This document shows, piece after piece, positions 41,395-51,631 of a stretch of 64,000 bases of DNA. This DNA is from Pyropia yezoensis. Its lineage: Eukaryota; Rhodophyta; Bangiophyceae; Bangiales; Bangiaceae. The stretch lies in contig CM020618.1 in NCBI GenBank assembly GCA_009829735.1, forward strand, positions 35,316,894 through 35,380,893, written 5' to 3'. Within the stretch, counting starts at the first letter, position 1, and each line of letters opens with the position of its first letter. The notes beneath the pieces were generated by a model. That model did no database searches, had not been told where the DNA came from, and worked only from the letters and a program-made list of their open reading frames with translations. The position numbers and the translations under genes were made by a program.

Positions 41395-41513
41395 GTAGCA
41401 CAATACGCAACACCACGAGTACAAGAAAAGGACCGGATCCCTATCCGTGTGCCAGGGCCGAAGACGGCGTCACCACAAGGGTGACGGAAACCCGTCCCCT
41501 GCTGCTCCACCAA
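41395..41513 (-). mobile_element. LTR-end plus leader remnant of the A family
   Basis: On the minus strand the LTR at 41876-41514 is followed by the primer-binding site and about 105 bp of element A leader (match to 26285-26393). It then jumps to TATTGTGCTACA, the last 12 bp of an LTR (41406-41395), then CATAG. This is what remains of an LTR-leader-LTR unit with almost everything deleted. Confidence 0.75.
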
Positions 41514-41876
41514 TGTAGCACAATAGGAATCCGTCGCACGTCCACTCTCAGGGAACACTCACCAAGGGGGATCGGCACCAACGTCACCGGGAGGCCAAGG
41601 TTGCTGTCCTTGGAGCCCAAGCCACGGGACCAAGATGGGAGCCCAAATGGGAGGGGTTTGTTGTTCTACGTTGGCTGGCGGTGGATTCGCCGCCGGCCCC
41701 CTCGTTATAAACCCTCGGAGACACTACTAACTACCCTCCACCCCAAGATGCAAGTCCCTCTGGTCATACGTAACTTATAGATACCGTGACCAGTACGGAC
41801 TATCAAATTGAAAGCCAAGGATTTGAAGTAGCCCCCCTAATATTAGGGTCACAATACGGCTAACCATATTGCTACA
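41514..41876 (-). repeat. Element B 3' LTR (363 bp)
   Basis: Complement of the element A LTR, same length, with a few substitutions. The polypurine tract complement TATCCCCCCCTTAG starts right after it at 41877. Confidence 0.9.
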
Positions 41877-42462
41877 TATCCCCCCCTTAGATTCGGCCCG
41901 TCCTCGGGTCGAGTTGCATTCGGGTTACCGAATGTAAGTGGGTCGCGTGACCGTTTACCAGTCGGGTGGGGCTTTGCGCCCTGTCGCGACAGACACCCCT
42001 TTTCGGGGTTGTCTGAGGGGGGTGCCCCCCTTTGTGTGGTACACACACGATCCGTTTTCCGGACCGTTAAATTCCCGATGCGGGTTTCTGTTCACGACCC
42101 CCCTTTCCGAGGGGTGGTGCAAGCGGATCCGCCACCAGGCGTCTGGTGGTAGGGGGGCCCCTCTCGTGTTACCGAGTGAATGGGGGCGGCCGCTGCCCGC
42201 TTTTCGTGGGGGCGCGTTCGGGGTGACCCCCTCGTGGTTGCCCCGTACGGGGGTGTGGCCCAGCCCGCCCAGGTGCCTGGGTGGAGCGCGTTCATAGCCC
42301 CGTGGGGCGCGGGTTGACCCGCGCACTTGCGGCGCTTCTCGTGGCTGTTTGTGGTCATAAGCGCGGGTGCCCGCGCTTCCCTGGCTCGTCCCGGTTGTCA
42401 CACCGTACCGGGTCGTAGCCGTCGACGGCTTGTGGGCGCGGGGGACTCTGCCACCCGTTATC

Positions 42463-44424
42463 ATGTCCTATCCCCAGGTGCTTGGGGAGGAGAAAGACCT
42501 CCTGATTGGGGAAGAGATGGAGGACGACGCGCCTGTCGGTCCTGCCGCGCGTTACGGGGCGAGCTCGTCGGAAGACGACGAGCCTGTGGCGTCCGTCCGT
42601 GTGTCGGCCGGAGGACTTTCGTCCGTGTGCAGCGGCACGAAGGTGCCGTCGGTCGGGGGTCAACCCGCCGGTCAACCGCGCGTGGCTGCCTCTACCCCTT
42701 CCCTTCCAGCTACCCGGATGGAGCCTGGTGCTGATGCCGGCCCGCCGCAGCTACCCCAAGATGGCCCGCCCTACGGCGGAAGTGGCGATTCCCGGCCGAC
42801 TCCGGCTGGGCAAGGTGGTCCGGGTGTCCGGACGGGGATTCTTCAAGGCGATCCCGACGTTGACGGGGGTGGTAGTGGCGGTGCGACACCCGGTGCGGCG
42901 AGTCAAGACGGTGCGGGTGTCCGCACGGCCGGTGCTCCGGCTCCGGAGGCTGTCCAAGTGCCTTCCCCTTCCGAGGCGGGAGCGACGTCGACGGGTGGTG
43001 CCGGCGCCGGTACCCTACCCGCGGTGCCGCGGGCGTCGAGCGGTCAAGACGCTCCTTCCCCCATGGCGGTTGACACCGGGAGCTACTCCGGGCGGGTGCC
43101 CGCCCTACTTCTTCCTCCTCGTCCCCGTGCTCCGGCGCCGGTGCACCTACCCGTTGGGCTTCCGCCGGCGCCGGCGCTTCTTCCTGGGCCGGCCCGGGTT
43201 GCCCCGTTGGGCGGCCACGTCGGCCTGGTCGGTGGCGGCGTCGCCTCTGCGGGTGGCGGTACCGCTTCCGAGCGGGGCGGTGCCGCCTCTGCGGTGGGAC
43301 ACCCCCCGTTGTCGGTCTCCGAGCTGGTGGCTCGGGTGCGTAGCCTGACGGTGCAGGAAGCCATGGACTGAGGCGGTCGGATGCGGGTGGACTTCCACCC
43401 GCCGGGCCGTCGTGGAGGTACCTCCCGTCTGGTTTCGTTGGACCCCTGTTGGGAGCGGGAGCTGGCTCGGCTGGTTGCCCAGCCTGACGCGGTTCGCGTC
43501 GAGCATCATTGGGTACTCAGCCAGCCGGACGACCGGCATGCTCAACTCTGGCGCGCCCGGGTCGGGCGGCCTGAGGCTACTCTGCACCCCGCTTTTGGGG
43601 TGTGCGACTTGGTTGCCCCCGCGCTGCCGCGGGAGGTGGATTACCCTGCGGGTGCCCGCGGGGTGGCTCCTACCCAGACCCCTGTGGCCTTCGGGCAGCT
43701 CGTGCCTGGTACCAACCGGTATCCCGGTTTGGACTACTACCCGGGGGATCCCCCGTATCTGTGGCTGACGCCGCCCTTCCCGACCATGGGTGGCTTGAAG
43801 TCAGCTTCCAGCTGGCGTCGAAACCATGGTGTCATGGCGGACCCATTCCGCACGGATATAACGTGCGCGTTGCAGACCGGTAACGGTCGTGCTCCCGTGT
43901 ACACTCTGTTGCGCCCGCCTGGGTGGCAAGGAGGGTGGGAGCCCGCCCCGGCTTTCCGGTTTGACACCGGTCCTTGCCTGCGCTACTTCGGCGGTGTGCT
44001 GGCCGCTCGGCCCACGCATTTGCTGCAGGGTGTCTTCACCCTCGAGGTTACCCTCGGGCAGGTCTCTTCCTTCCTGTTGTTGGCCCGCCGACAGGGTCGA
44101 CTGTTCCATCTTCCGACGGGTGTCAGTCGGCACCTTGGGGAGCTAGGCGTTGACGCCATTGCTACTGGGACGGGGTTAAACCGTGAGCTGACTGCACTCG
44201 TGGCCGTTCACGATGCCGTGAACTGGTCGGCGGTGGCGACCTTGCCGCCGTTCCGTGACGCGCAACCGGGAACGCTCCCGTTGCCTCGTCACTCGCTACG
44301 TATCCGCCGAGTTATCTCGGGTGAGGATGGATACCAGGGGTGGGCATCCACCGAGTCGGTACCAGGCCTGGGTATTCCCGTGGTTCTGCCCGACCCTCTC
44401 CAGGTGGGAACTGGCTCTACTTAG
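42463..44424 (+). CDS. Element B antisense ORF (aORF), one TGA, C terminus deleted
   Basis: Same protein as the element A antisense frame: ATG at 42463 (MSYPQVLGEEKDLL), acidic then Pro/Gly/Ala-rich part, TGA at 43369-43371 at the same place as in A, then the central domain in one unbroken frame (B lacks the 7-bp loss seen in A). After LQVGT the sequence jumps to the hairpin-repeat region. This deletes about 0.9 kb that in A encodes the linker and C-terminal domain, and the frame ends at a TAG at 44422-44424. Confidence 0.7.
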
Positions 44425-44569
44425 TTACCTAAGCTTGGTTCGACTTAGAAACCTAAGTCTGATTTGACTTAGAAACCTAAGTCTGCCGTAACCATGTCAC
44501 ACCCTACTTAGTAGGTATAAGCCTCACCCCCCTACATCCGAAGTCGGTGTCGGTTGGATTGTTACAGTA

Positions 44570-44856
44570 GGCGTCGTCGCCTCATGTAAGGCATGAGGAG
44601 TTGGCGGGGTATATTTGCCGCCTGTTCCCAGGTGGGTGAGTCGTATCCGACCCACATAACCTTGACGTACCAGGGTCCTGGTAGGTCCGGGTCGGTATGT
44701 CCGACGACGCTCTTCACCTGGTATGGGATTCAATCCGGTCCCACCGGGTCATCCGACCGGTGAGTGGTAAGCGCTTCATGTAGCAACCCAGCCGGTACCG
44801 GCTGAGGATGTTCTGGCTTCGGCGCTGGTGTGACATCATTCACACTGATGCGTTGG
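44570..44856 (-). CDS. pol: Element B pol, last segment (integrase tail and chromodomain)
   Basis: Minus-strand sequence matching element A from RISVNDVTPAPKPE to the chromodomain and the final TAA, with the same TGA at 44732-44730 after VGPD. Cut from the rest of pol by element E; the 5-bp GTTGG at 44852-44856 is the duplicated target. Confidence 0.85.
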
Positions 44857-45324
44857 TGTGGCAGTATTGACCCCCAGGTAGGGGGCAACACGTGCCATGC
44901 AAGGGGCGGCAGGCCACTAGCCTGATCCGTTCCTCCCCCTGCATTTGGGTCCATATTCCCTAAGTTCGGGATAGTTAGCTTAGTAGTAAATCCAACTTGG
45001 ATTTGAGGGTTTTCTGCATTTATCGTCTTGAATTTTCGTGTGGCCCGGTGGGCAGGTGCTGGGGTGGGAGATTCTGAGTGGCGAGATTCTGAGTGGACCC
45101 TGGGGGGATAAGGGGAGGGACAGCGGGGCTTGGCCCTGCGTCCCCGTCCCGACCAAGAAACTGTTGGACCACACACCATCTTCTTGTTTGTCCGTGGGGG
45201 GATTGCCCCACAACAGGGATAGAGTGTGTGCGACTTGCACTTCTTCCGGTTCCCCCGACACGGGAGGCAGCCCTCGCACACCGCCCCAACTTGGGTACTG
45301 TGTGTGCAAGTGGTTTTTGCCACA
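44857..45324 (+). repeat. Element E 5' LTR (468 bp)
   Basis: Begins TGTGGCAGTATTG and ends TTTTTGCCACA. Contains a short direct repeat GAGATTCTGAGTGG at about 45069-45098. Confidence 0.92.
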
Positions 45325-46020
45325 TTTGGTGGAGCAGCAGGGGACAGAGGTAAACTTTACCTCCGGGTGCACCCGGGTGTAGGGGGCCCTCTGTCTCAGA
45401 GGAACGGTGGTCTTGGACTGTGTCGTGTGGATCGTTAGCCAACACGGCTGAATCGGACCTCCCGACGTTCGGGAAACTCTCCGGTGACGACTTTACCCCG
45501 GCGCCTTTGAATACTGGCCAGACACAGGGTGTACCTGGGGTCGCGGAGGTGCTAGAGGCACTCCAGCCAGCAGGGCCGTGGGTATCGGTGCGGGCGGTAT
45601 GCCACCCCGACCCAGTCGGGTGTTCACCCTGAGGGTCTTTCTCGGACCGGTGGTTCGCACTTCGGCCACCGGGTGGTACACTCAAAGGGAACGTCCCAAG
45701 GTGAGAGGACTGTCCCCGCGAGATCCACTCGGGTTGGATTCAACTTCGGCATAGAGCCGTCGCCAACTAGGCGGGTGGAAGACGGCGGACCTTCACTCGT
45801 CGGTGATGGGCTCGAGCCTGTGACAGGGGTCGTAGCAAGTTGCTACCCCCGCCACCCTCAAAGAAAGTATCTTTGATCGGGAGCCAAGTTCGGCTATATC
45901 GACCAACATGAGGGACCGGTAGTAGCGGCCACCCTCAACGCGGGCGCGAGTAGCGACCCGAGGTCCGGAAAGGAGAAGCACCAAGCCAAGTCGGCCGCCT
46001 CTCCTCGTCCCCATGTGAAC
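45325..46020 (+). other. Element E leader, no gag
   Basis: Starts with the primer-binding site. The sequence where gag would be has no zinc knuckle and no long frame. Contains a short hairpin-like GGTAAACTTTACC at about 45348. Confidence 0.6.
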
Positions 46021-47010
46021 ATGGAGGGTGTTCCACCCAGGTTGAGGGTTCAAGTTGAACGCCTCTTGGACCAATATCACAAGTTGTGGGATGGTCAATT
46101 GGGACTCATGAGAGCCACCCAACACCGGATCGAGTTGAAACCCGGTGTACCCCCTATACGCCAACAACCGTATAGGGGAGGGCCCCGTTCAAGGGCCCTC
46201 GTCAAGGAGCGCTTCAACAAAACTATTGTTAGGCAGCTGCGCCACTATGTGAGTGAGCTTGTGAAAACGTGGGACCAATACATTTCTATTCTTACCACTG
46301 CCTACAATTCGCAGGTTCACTCATCTACCGGGGAAGTACCCCTCGCTTTTGTGACCCCCCGTCGCGTGCGGTCTATTGCTGTGCGGCGGTCGCTCCCAAC
46401 TAGGGAGGATGATGGCAGCACGCCTACTCCTACTGAGAGTAAGGCGGAGTTCGCTGCTAGGCTTGAACACCTCATCCCTAAAGTCAGGGCTGAGATGGAC
46501 AAAGCACAAAAGCGCTACAAGCGTACCTTTGACAAAAAGGTGCGCAATGCTAAACATGTCCCCGAGCAGGGTGACTGGGTGCTGGTACACTTGCACACCC
46601 CAACTGGGGGTAAGCTGGTATTCCAGACGAAGGGACCGTACCAGGTCCTTCGTACTGATGGGCGGCGTTTCACCATCGAAAGTAACGATGGGGTCCGCAC
46701 AGTGAACGGACAGGACGTGGTCAAAGTTGCACCACCGTCTGCAGGCGACCCAGCTTGGGCGCGTGCTTTGAAAACGTGGCGCCTGCCCTCGCTGCCTGCA
46801 GCCAAACAGGGCCCGCAGGAGTACGTGTTCGACAAGTTCATCGACCACGGCTGGGATGAAGATACTGACCGCCTCATGTTGAGGGTGCGTTGGTTTGGCT
46901 ACAAAGCCAAGGATGATACGTGGGAGTATGTGGAGGACCTTCCTGCTGAGAAGGTCCGGGCGTACTGTGCCCGGAACGAGATAGACCCTAACAGCCCTCC
47001 CTCAACGTGA
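46021..47010 (+). CDS. Element E fused pol remnant: pre-RT joined to integrase tail and chromodomain, 329 aa
   Basis: From the ATG at 46021 the first 60 residues match the segment just before the RT domain of chromoviruses (LLDQYHKLWDGQLGLMRATQ, QHRIELKPGVPPIRQQPYRG). The frame then passes directly into the post-catalytic part of integrase (RFNKTIVRQLRHYVSELVKT, WDQYISILTTAYNSQVHSS), the GPY motif (QTKGPYQVL), and a chromodomain (EYVFDKFIDHGWDEDTDR, LRVRWFGYKAKDDTWEYVEDLP). RT, RNase H and the integrase catalytic core are gone, but the frame is preserved across the join near 46205. Ends in TGA at 47008-47010. A product could still bind chromatin through the chromodomain; that is inference. 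Confidence 0.85.
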   Translation: MEGVPPRLRVQVERLLDQYHKLWDGQLGLMRATQHRIELKPGVPPIRQQPYRGGPRSRALVKERFNKTIVRQLRHYVSELVKTWDQYISILTTAYNSQVHSSTGEVPLAFVTPRRVRSIAVRRSLPTREDDGSTPTPTESKAEFAARLEHLIPKVRAEMDKAQKRYKRTFDKKVRNAKHVPEQGDWVLVHLHTPTGGKLVFQTKGPYQVLRTDGRRFTIESNDGVRTVNGQDVVKVAPPSAGDPAWARALKTWRLPSLPAAKQGPQEYVFDKFIDHGWDEDTDRLMLRVRWFGYKAKDDTWEYVEDLPAEKVRAYCARNEIDPNSPPST

Positions 47011-47121
47011 GGGAAGGCCGAGCAACAGTGCCAAGAGAGTGCTTCAAGTCGAAGTGGTACGCAGAGTGGCTTTAAACTACAGCCCTAACCCTCACACTCT
47101 CACAACAAAGGCAGCTGCCAA

Positions 47122-49065
47122 CTAGGCACGCATGCTAGACTCTCCCACTCCACGGCCCTCGCCCTCACGTGGAGGCGAGCGGCGAGACCCACGCCGATAA
47201 CGGTCTCCACTCGTTGGAAGGGGCGGCGGCTCCAAGTCGGAACCGTCGCGCCCCTCACGGTCGCGCAAGTGGCGCCGACCGTGGCTACTCTTCTGCCTGG
47301 TCTTGCGCGCAAGTTTGCGACGCAGACGCTGGACAGACTCCGTCTCCGATGGGGTAGAGGACTCCGAGACGGAGTAAGACAACTCGTCTTCCGACACGGA
47401 GGGAGAGCGCCGCGAGTGACGGCGACGACGGCGAGGAGGCGAGTATGCCCGGCTCGCACGACGCTTGCCACGCCCAAGTGGGGTTGGCTGGGGCATAATA
47501 GCCCCAATGCGAGCCAACTCGGCCGTCATAAACTCCGCCACCGACTCGCAACTCGCGGTCGCCACTGCAGTACGAACGCGCTCCTCAAGTTGAGGAGTCT
47601 CGGAACTTTGGAGGGTTGCGGTCGACGCGGCCAACCAGGAAATGGTGCGCACCAACGTGGTGATCATCATCTCTGAGGTTAGAGGCGTGGGCGGTAACAC
47701 CAACTTGGGGTATACCGTCAGGAGGGTGGCCCCCAAGTTGGGAGACACCGGTGTGGATGACTCCACGGCCACGCTGATCGGGATGTTCCCGTGAGGCTGG
47801 AAAGGAACAGGAGGAAGCGGAGGGGCACGCCGAGGTGGCGGTACCCGGGTGTAACTGCGACCCCGACTTGGGGCCCCCGCAGTAGGTTGAGTCATATGGT
47901 CATCATATGAGGGCACAGCCATAACTATGGGCTTGTCCGGGGGTGGCGCAGTGTGACGATCCACCCCCGGGGCATACGGGTAGTCCCCGATGCCCAACCC
48001 CTCTCGTAGGACCACACGGCCGTCGTGAAGTTCACGAGCGACCCACACGAACTGGCGAAGTGCGCCATCGTCCTTGGGCCCCCGAGTGGGGCGGCGCAAC
48101 TTGTGCTCAATGCTCTCCCACTCGATAAACTTGTGGAGGCGGAGCATCTCCTCAAGTAGAGTGAGTTGTCCTGACGAGCACCCCTCAGCAACTAGCTGAG
48201 GGGTGAGCTGTTCCAAACCCTGGATGAGCCGGAGGGGGAGATGCCAGAGCATCCCCCGCCGCTGAACACATGACACCCAGGTCGACATGACCTCGAGGAG
48301 CCACTGGGTGGCCAACATGGCCCACACCAGATGATCAGGGCCAGCCGTCAACATGACGGAGCCGAAGTGGTCAAGCAACCGTGGCAACAATGCCGGGAAC
48401 CCGTAGGGAACCTCAACTTGAGGCCACCACTCGGGCTTCTTCGGGTAGTATTGCTCCTTACTGGCAGCAGACTGCTGAGGAAACTCAAGTTGAGCCGAGG
48501 TCACCAAGTAGGGACCTCGCCGGAAGTCCTTCTCCATCCGCACATCAAAGTGATGAGTGTGCGGATCGGCCTCGTGAAGGTACGGGGGGCGAGTTGCCAC
48601 CGCGTCCCAAGTGAAGGTCGGCAAGTCGCCGGGACCCGGGATAGTTCCCCCGCGGTCCACCATGGCCTTGGCCCGCTGCACGTCCTCGACCTCCTCGTCG
48701 TCCAGGAAGGCAAACTGGTCCGTCCTGAAGCCGGCAGGGAACCCGACCCTACGGGGATACTTCTCCCGTAGGCGGTCCCATACCCGACCCATCGCTGCGC
48801 CGAGTCGGCCACAGCGAAGAACAGTCAACCCCTCCTCACACAGAGGCCAAGCGGGGTAAAACCACCGCCCCAAGGCCTCACGCGGGACAACTTGTCCCGC
48901 CTCCGGGGGAGATCCTGCCGTCAACCCAAAGCCGGGTGACGCGGGAGTCCCACCCCCCGGAGCGATCGCGGAGCCCCCGCCGGAAGTCCCGGCAGGTGCT
49001 GCACCGTAGGAGGTGTCCTCCATACGCTCATCGAGAGAGTCCGTCTCCACTCCCGGAGTCGCCAT
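47122..49065 (-). CDS. Element E antisense ORF (aORF), intact, 647 aa
   Basis: From the ATG at 49065 (MATPGVETDSLDERMEDTS) to TAG at 47122, on the strand opposite to pol. Layout: acidic/Gly-rich N terminus; ordered region from about residue 65 (GRWFYPAWPLCEEGLTVLRC); central domain about 190-370 (EQYYPKKPEWWPQVEVPYGF, DHLVWAMLATQWLLEVM, MLWHLPLRLIQGLEQL, LTLLEEMLRLHKFIEWESIE, LRQFVWVAREL); Pro-rich linker (GAPSRGRSYTRVPPPRR); helical domain (MMITTLVRTISWLAAST, VAEFMTAELARIGAI); Arg/Ser-rich tail (RRRRRHSRRSPSVSEDEL). Central and helical domains align with the antisense frames of C and A. The start is 342 bp from the 3' LTR. No sense-strand frame of comparable length exists here, so it is not a shadow of pol. 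Function unknown. Confidence 0.8.
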   Translation of the reverse strand: MATPGVETDSLDERMEDTSYGAAPAGTSGGGSAIAPGGGTPASPGFGLTAGSPPEAGQVVPREALGRWFYPAWPLCEEGLTVLRCGRLGAAMGRVWDRLREKYPRRVGFPAGFRTDQFAFLDDEEVEDVQRAKAMVDRGGTIPGPGDLPTFTWDAVATRPPYLHEADPHTHHFDVRMEKDFRRGPYLVTSAQLEFPQQSAASKEQYYPKKPEWWPQVEVPYGFPALLPRLLDHFGSVMLTAGPDHLVWAMLATQWLLEVMSTWVSCVQRRGMLWHLPLRLIQGLEQLTPQLVAEGCSSGQLTLLEEMLRLHKFIEWESIEHKLRRPTRGPKDDGALRQFVWVARELHDGRVVLREGLGIGDYPYAPGVDRHTAPPPDKPIVMAVPSYDDHMTQPTAGAPSRGRSYTRVPPPRRAPPLPPVPFQPHGNIPISVAVESSTPVSPNLGATLLTVYPKLVLPPTPLTSEMMITTLVRTISWLAASTATLQSSETPQLEERVRTAVATASCESVAEFMTAELARIGAIMPQPTPLGRGKRRASRAYSPPRRRRRHSRRSPSVSEDELSYSVSESSTPSETESVQRLRRKLARKTRQKSSHGRRHLRDREGRDGSDLEPPPLPTSGDRYRRGSRRSPPREGEGRGVGESSMRA

Positions 49066-49406
49066 GGCTCTCCCCAAGTTGGGGAGAGACGTCCTGGCTA
49101 TCGCGGCACGAGACCCGCCTCGAGTTGAGGGGGACTCGGATCGTGGGTAAACGGGTGGCCTCCCCAGCGTGGGGTGGCCCCGTGTAAGGTGAAGGAGAAG
49201 TGGTGGTGGTGGTGAGGTGTGAACCGAGGAGAGCAAGCTGCCAAGTGGGCAAGCTTGAGGAGAGGGGCGGCCAACGTGACCGCCTCCACATCCGCGTTAC
49301 GTACTCAAGGGGGGACAGCAAGTCGCGTCCCCCCCAACGCCGAGACGTGCGTTTACGCACCCCCTCACAGGGCCGACCGGGTCGGTCGGAACTGAGGAGA
49401 GGGGAG

Positions 49407-49874
49407 TGTGGCAGTATTGACCCCCAGGTAGGGGGCAACACGTGCCATGCAAGGGGCGGCAGGCCACTAGCCTGATCCGTTCCTCCCCCTGCATTTGGGT
49501 CCATATTCCCTAAGTTCGGGATAGTTAGCTTAGTAGTAAATCCAACTTGGATTTGAGGGTTTTCTGCATTTATCGTCTTGAATTTTCGTGTGGCCCGGTG
49601 GGCAGGTGCTGGGGTGGGAGATTCTGAGTGGCGAGATTCTGAGTGGACCCTGGGGGGATAAGGGGAGGGACAGCGGGGCTTGGCCCTGCGTCCCCGTCCC
49701 GACCAAGAAACTGTTGGACCACACACCATCTTCTTGTTTGTCCGTGGGGGGATTGCCCCACAACAGGGATAGAGTGTGTGCGACTTGCACTTCTTCCGGT
49801 TCCCCCGACACGGGAGGCAGCCCTCGCACACCGCCCCAACTTGGGTACTGTGTGTGCAAGTGGTTTTTGCCACA
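49407..49874 (+). repeat. Element E 3' LTR (468 bp)
   Basis: No difference from the 5' LTR noticed on reading. Followed by the GTTGG target duplication. Confidence 0.92.
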
Positions 49875-51060
49875 GTTGGATCTCCGTATCGGAGTGTAAG
49901 ATAACAGAGTGGTCATCTCTGTGGAGAATCTGGTACGGTCCCTTGACCGGTTGCATGAGCTTGTTCCCCCGGAGCTTCTGGTGTCTGATGTAGACCCAGT
50001 CACCAGTCATCAGGGTAGCGTTGCGCACCCGTAGTCGGGCGTCGAAGTTCCTCTTATAACGAAGTTGTGTTCTGTCAAGGGCACCCTTGAGCTTAGGAAT
50101 CATCCACGATAGCTTGGCCAACCAAGCTAGGTGGATGCGTTCGGCCGGTCGGCCCTTCGGTGTATCATACCGAGTGCACCTGCCGGGTGGCAGCGTCAGG
50201 TTACCGACGCCTAGTGGCATGACCCATTCTAGAGGGGCTATGTTCGTGCTCCGATGTGGCCTGGCATTGTATGCCAGGGTGAGTACGGACAGGAGCCTGT
50301 CCCAAGTGTTCGTGTGCTCGGCCACGTAGCACTGTAGCATCTTGACGATGGTGCGGTTGAACCGCTCCACCTGTCTGTTGGTCTGCGGGTGGTAGTCGGA
50401 TGCCCGACGTGGTTCGATCCCGAACATGCCCATGACCTTGGTGCAGAATGCCGACGTCAGGTTTGCTCCGTTGTCGGAGAGGAGTTGCTTCATGACTCCG
50501 TATGCACCGATCCAGTGGTCAACCACTGCGTTCATGATCGTGTATGCCGTATCATTCGGGATGGCTGCCGCTCGTGACAGCTTAGTGAATCGGTCAGACA
50601 TGACCAGGATGTACCTGTTCCCTTCTTCCGTTACCGGAAGTGGCCCGAGTATGTCGATAGCGACTTGCTCGTTGGGCCCATCAGGTGGGAATAGCTTCAT
50701 GGCAGACGCCTGCCTATGTAGACTCATGCGGTTACGTGCACAGGGGTGGCATCCCCTTACGTGGTCGACCACGTCGACGGCCATTGCTGGCCAGTTGAAG
50801 AACTTTCGCATTGCTGCGAACATACGTGAACCCCCCGGGTGTCCGGCTGTAGGGTTCTCGTGTTCTCGTTCCATGACGGCTTGCCGTAAGGACACGGGTA
50901 CCACGACTTGATGTCGTCCATCGGCGGGTGCCCGCCGGTATATGAGGCCGTCTTCGTTCTCGGAGAAGATGCCGGCCGTACCGGCCAGGAGGTTAGCGCG
51001 ATGGCGTCTACAGTCGTCGTCATTGGATTGTGCCTCGCGGAAGTCCGCGAGAGTCAGTGG
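49875..51060 (-). CDS. pol: Element B pol, middle segment (integrase)
   Basis: Minus-strand continuation of element B pol: PLTLADFREAQSNDDDCRRH at the right edge, then the zinc-binding HENPTAGHPGG...GCHPCARN, catalytic AIDILGPL, LLSDNGANL and ERFNRTI, and GPYQIL near the left edge, ending at the GTTGG where E inserted. The frame is open throughout. AGTGG at 51056-51060 is the duplicated target of element C. Confidence 0.88.
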
Positions 51061-51631
51061 TGTGGTATAAAACTCGATCCTTTAGACACGTGTCAATATC
51101 CCTCGGGGGAAAGGGACAGGTAACGCAGAAAGGGGAACTACGAGAATGGTATGCCTGTTGCCTCACGTGCCTGCTCGCAGAGCAAACAGATACGCACGGT
51201 AGTGCACACGGGGAAGAGGAAAGCAAACGCGCAGTTGTCTTTTTCCCTGAGGGCGCGGGCCGAGGGCGCCTCGCTGTCCCTCTTAACGTGCATCTGGGGG
51301 AACCCCGGCACGTTGGCCCGGTAGCCCCCCCATAACCCCGAGTGGCCCCGACCCGAGTCTAACCTCGTCAGGTCGGGGGCCACTATCACTACTAATTCTA
51401 TTCCCACTCACTAATCTCACACTCAAATTCTCTCAAATCAAGTCCCTCACAAATATGCAAAAACACATCAGAAATCCCTCTCTCGCGTGTGGATAGCGTA
51501 GTCCACCGCATCCCAGTGCCGGGCACGGGCCACGGCCGCCAACCATCGCCACACGGCGGGCGTGTTCTGGCACCTGGTGCCCTCTGGTTGCAGTCCCGGG
51601 TCGGCGCCAAGTCGGGGCCAGGGATGCTACA
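51061..51631 (-). repeat. Element C 3' LTR (571 bp)
   Basis: Plus strand begins TGTGGTATAAAACTCGATCC and ends GGGATGCTACA. Differs from the 5' LTR by a one-base length change near position 20 and a few substitutions near 51415-51440. Confidence 0.92.

Larger units (their letters stand above)
44857..49874 (+). mobile_element. Element E: internally deleted Ty3/gypsy element inside B (5.0 kb)
   Basis: Two 468-bp LTRs, 44857-45324 and 49407-49874, appear identical on reading. Target duplication GTTGG at 44852-44856 and 49875-49879. Primer-binding site TTTGGTGGAGCAGCAGGGGA follows the 5' LTR, and the polypurine tract GAGGAGAGGGGAG precedes the 3' LTR. The interior has no gag and only a fused remnant of pol, but an intact 647-residue antisense frame. 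Clean ends and LTR identity indicate recent insertion, so it was probably mobilised by proteins of another element. Confidence 0.9.

Noticed and set aside
33337-49065. Antisense frames as mere mirror images of pol codon bias
   Set aside because: They do not overlap gag or pol, no sense frame of similar length covers them, and their proteins resemble each other across families.
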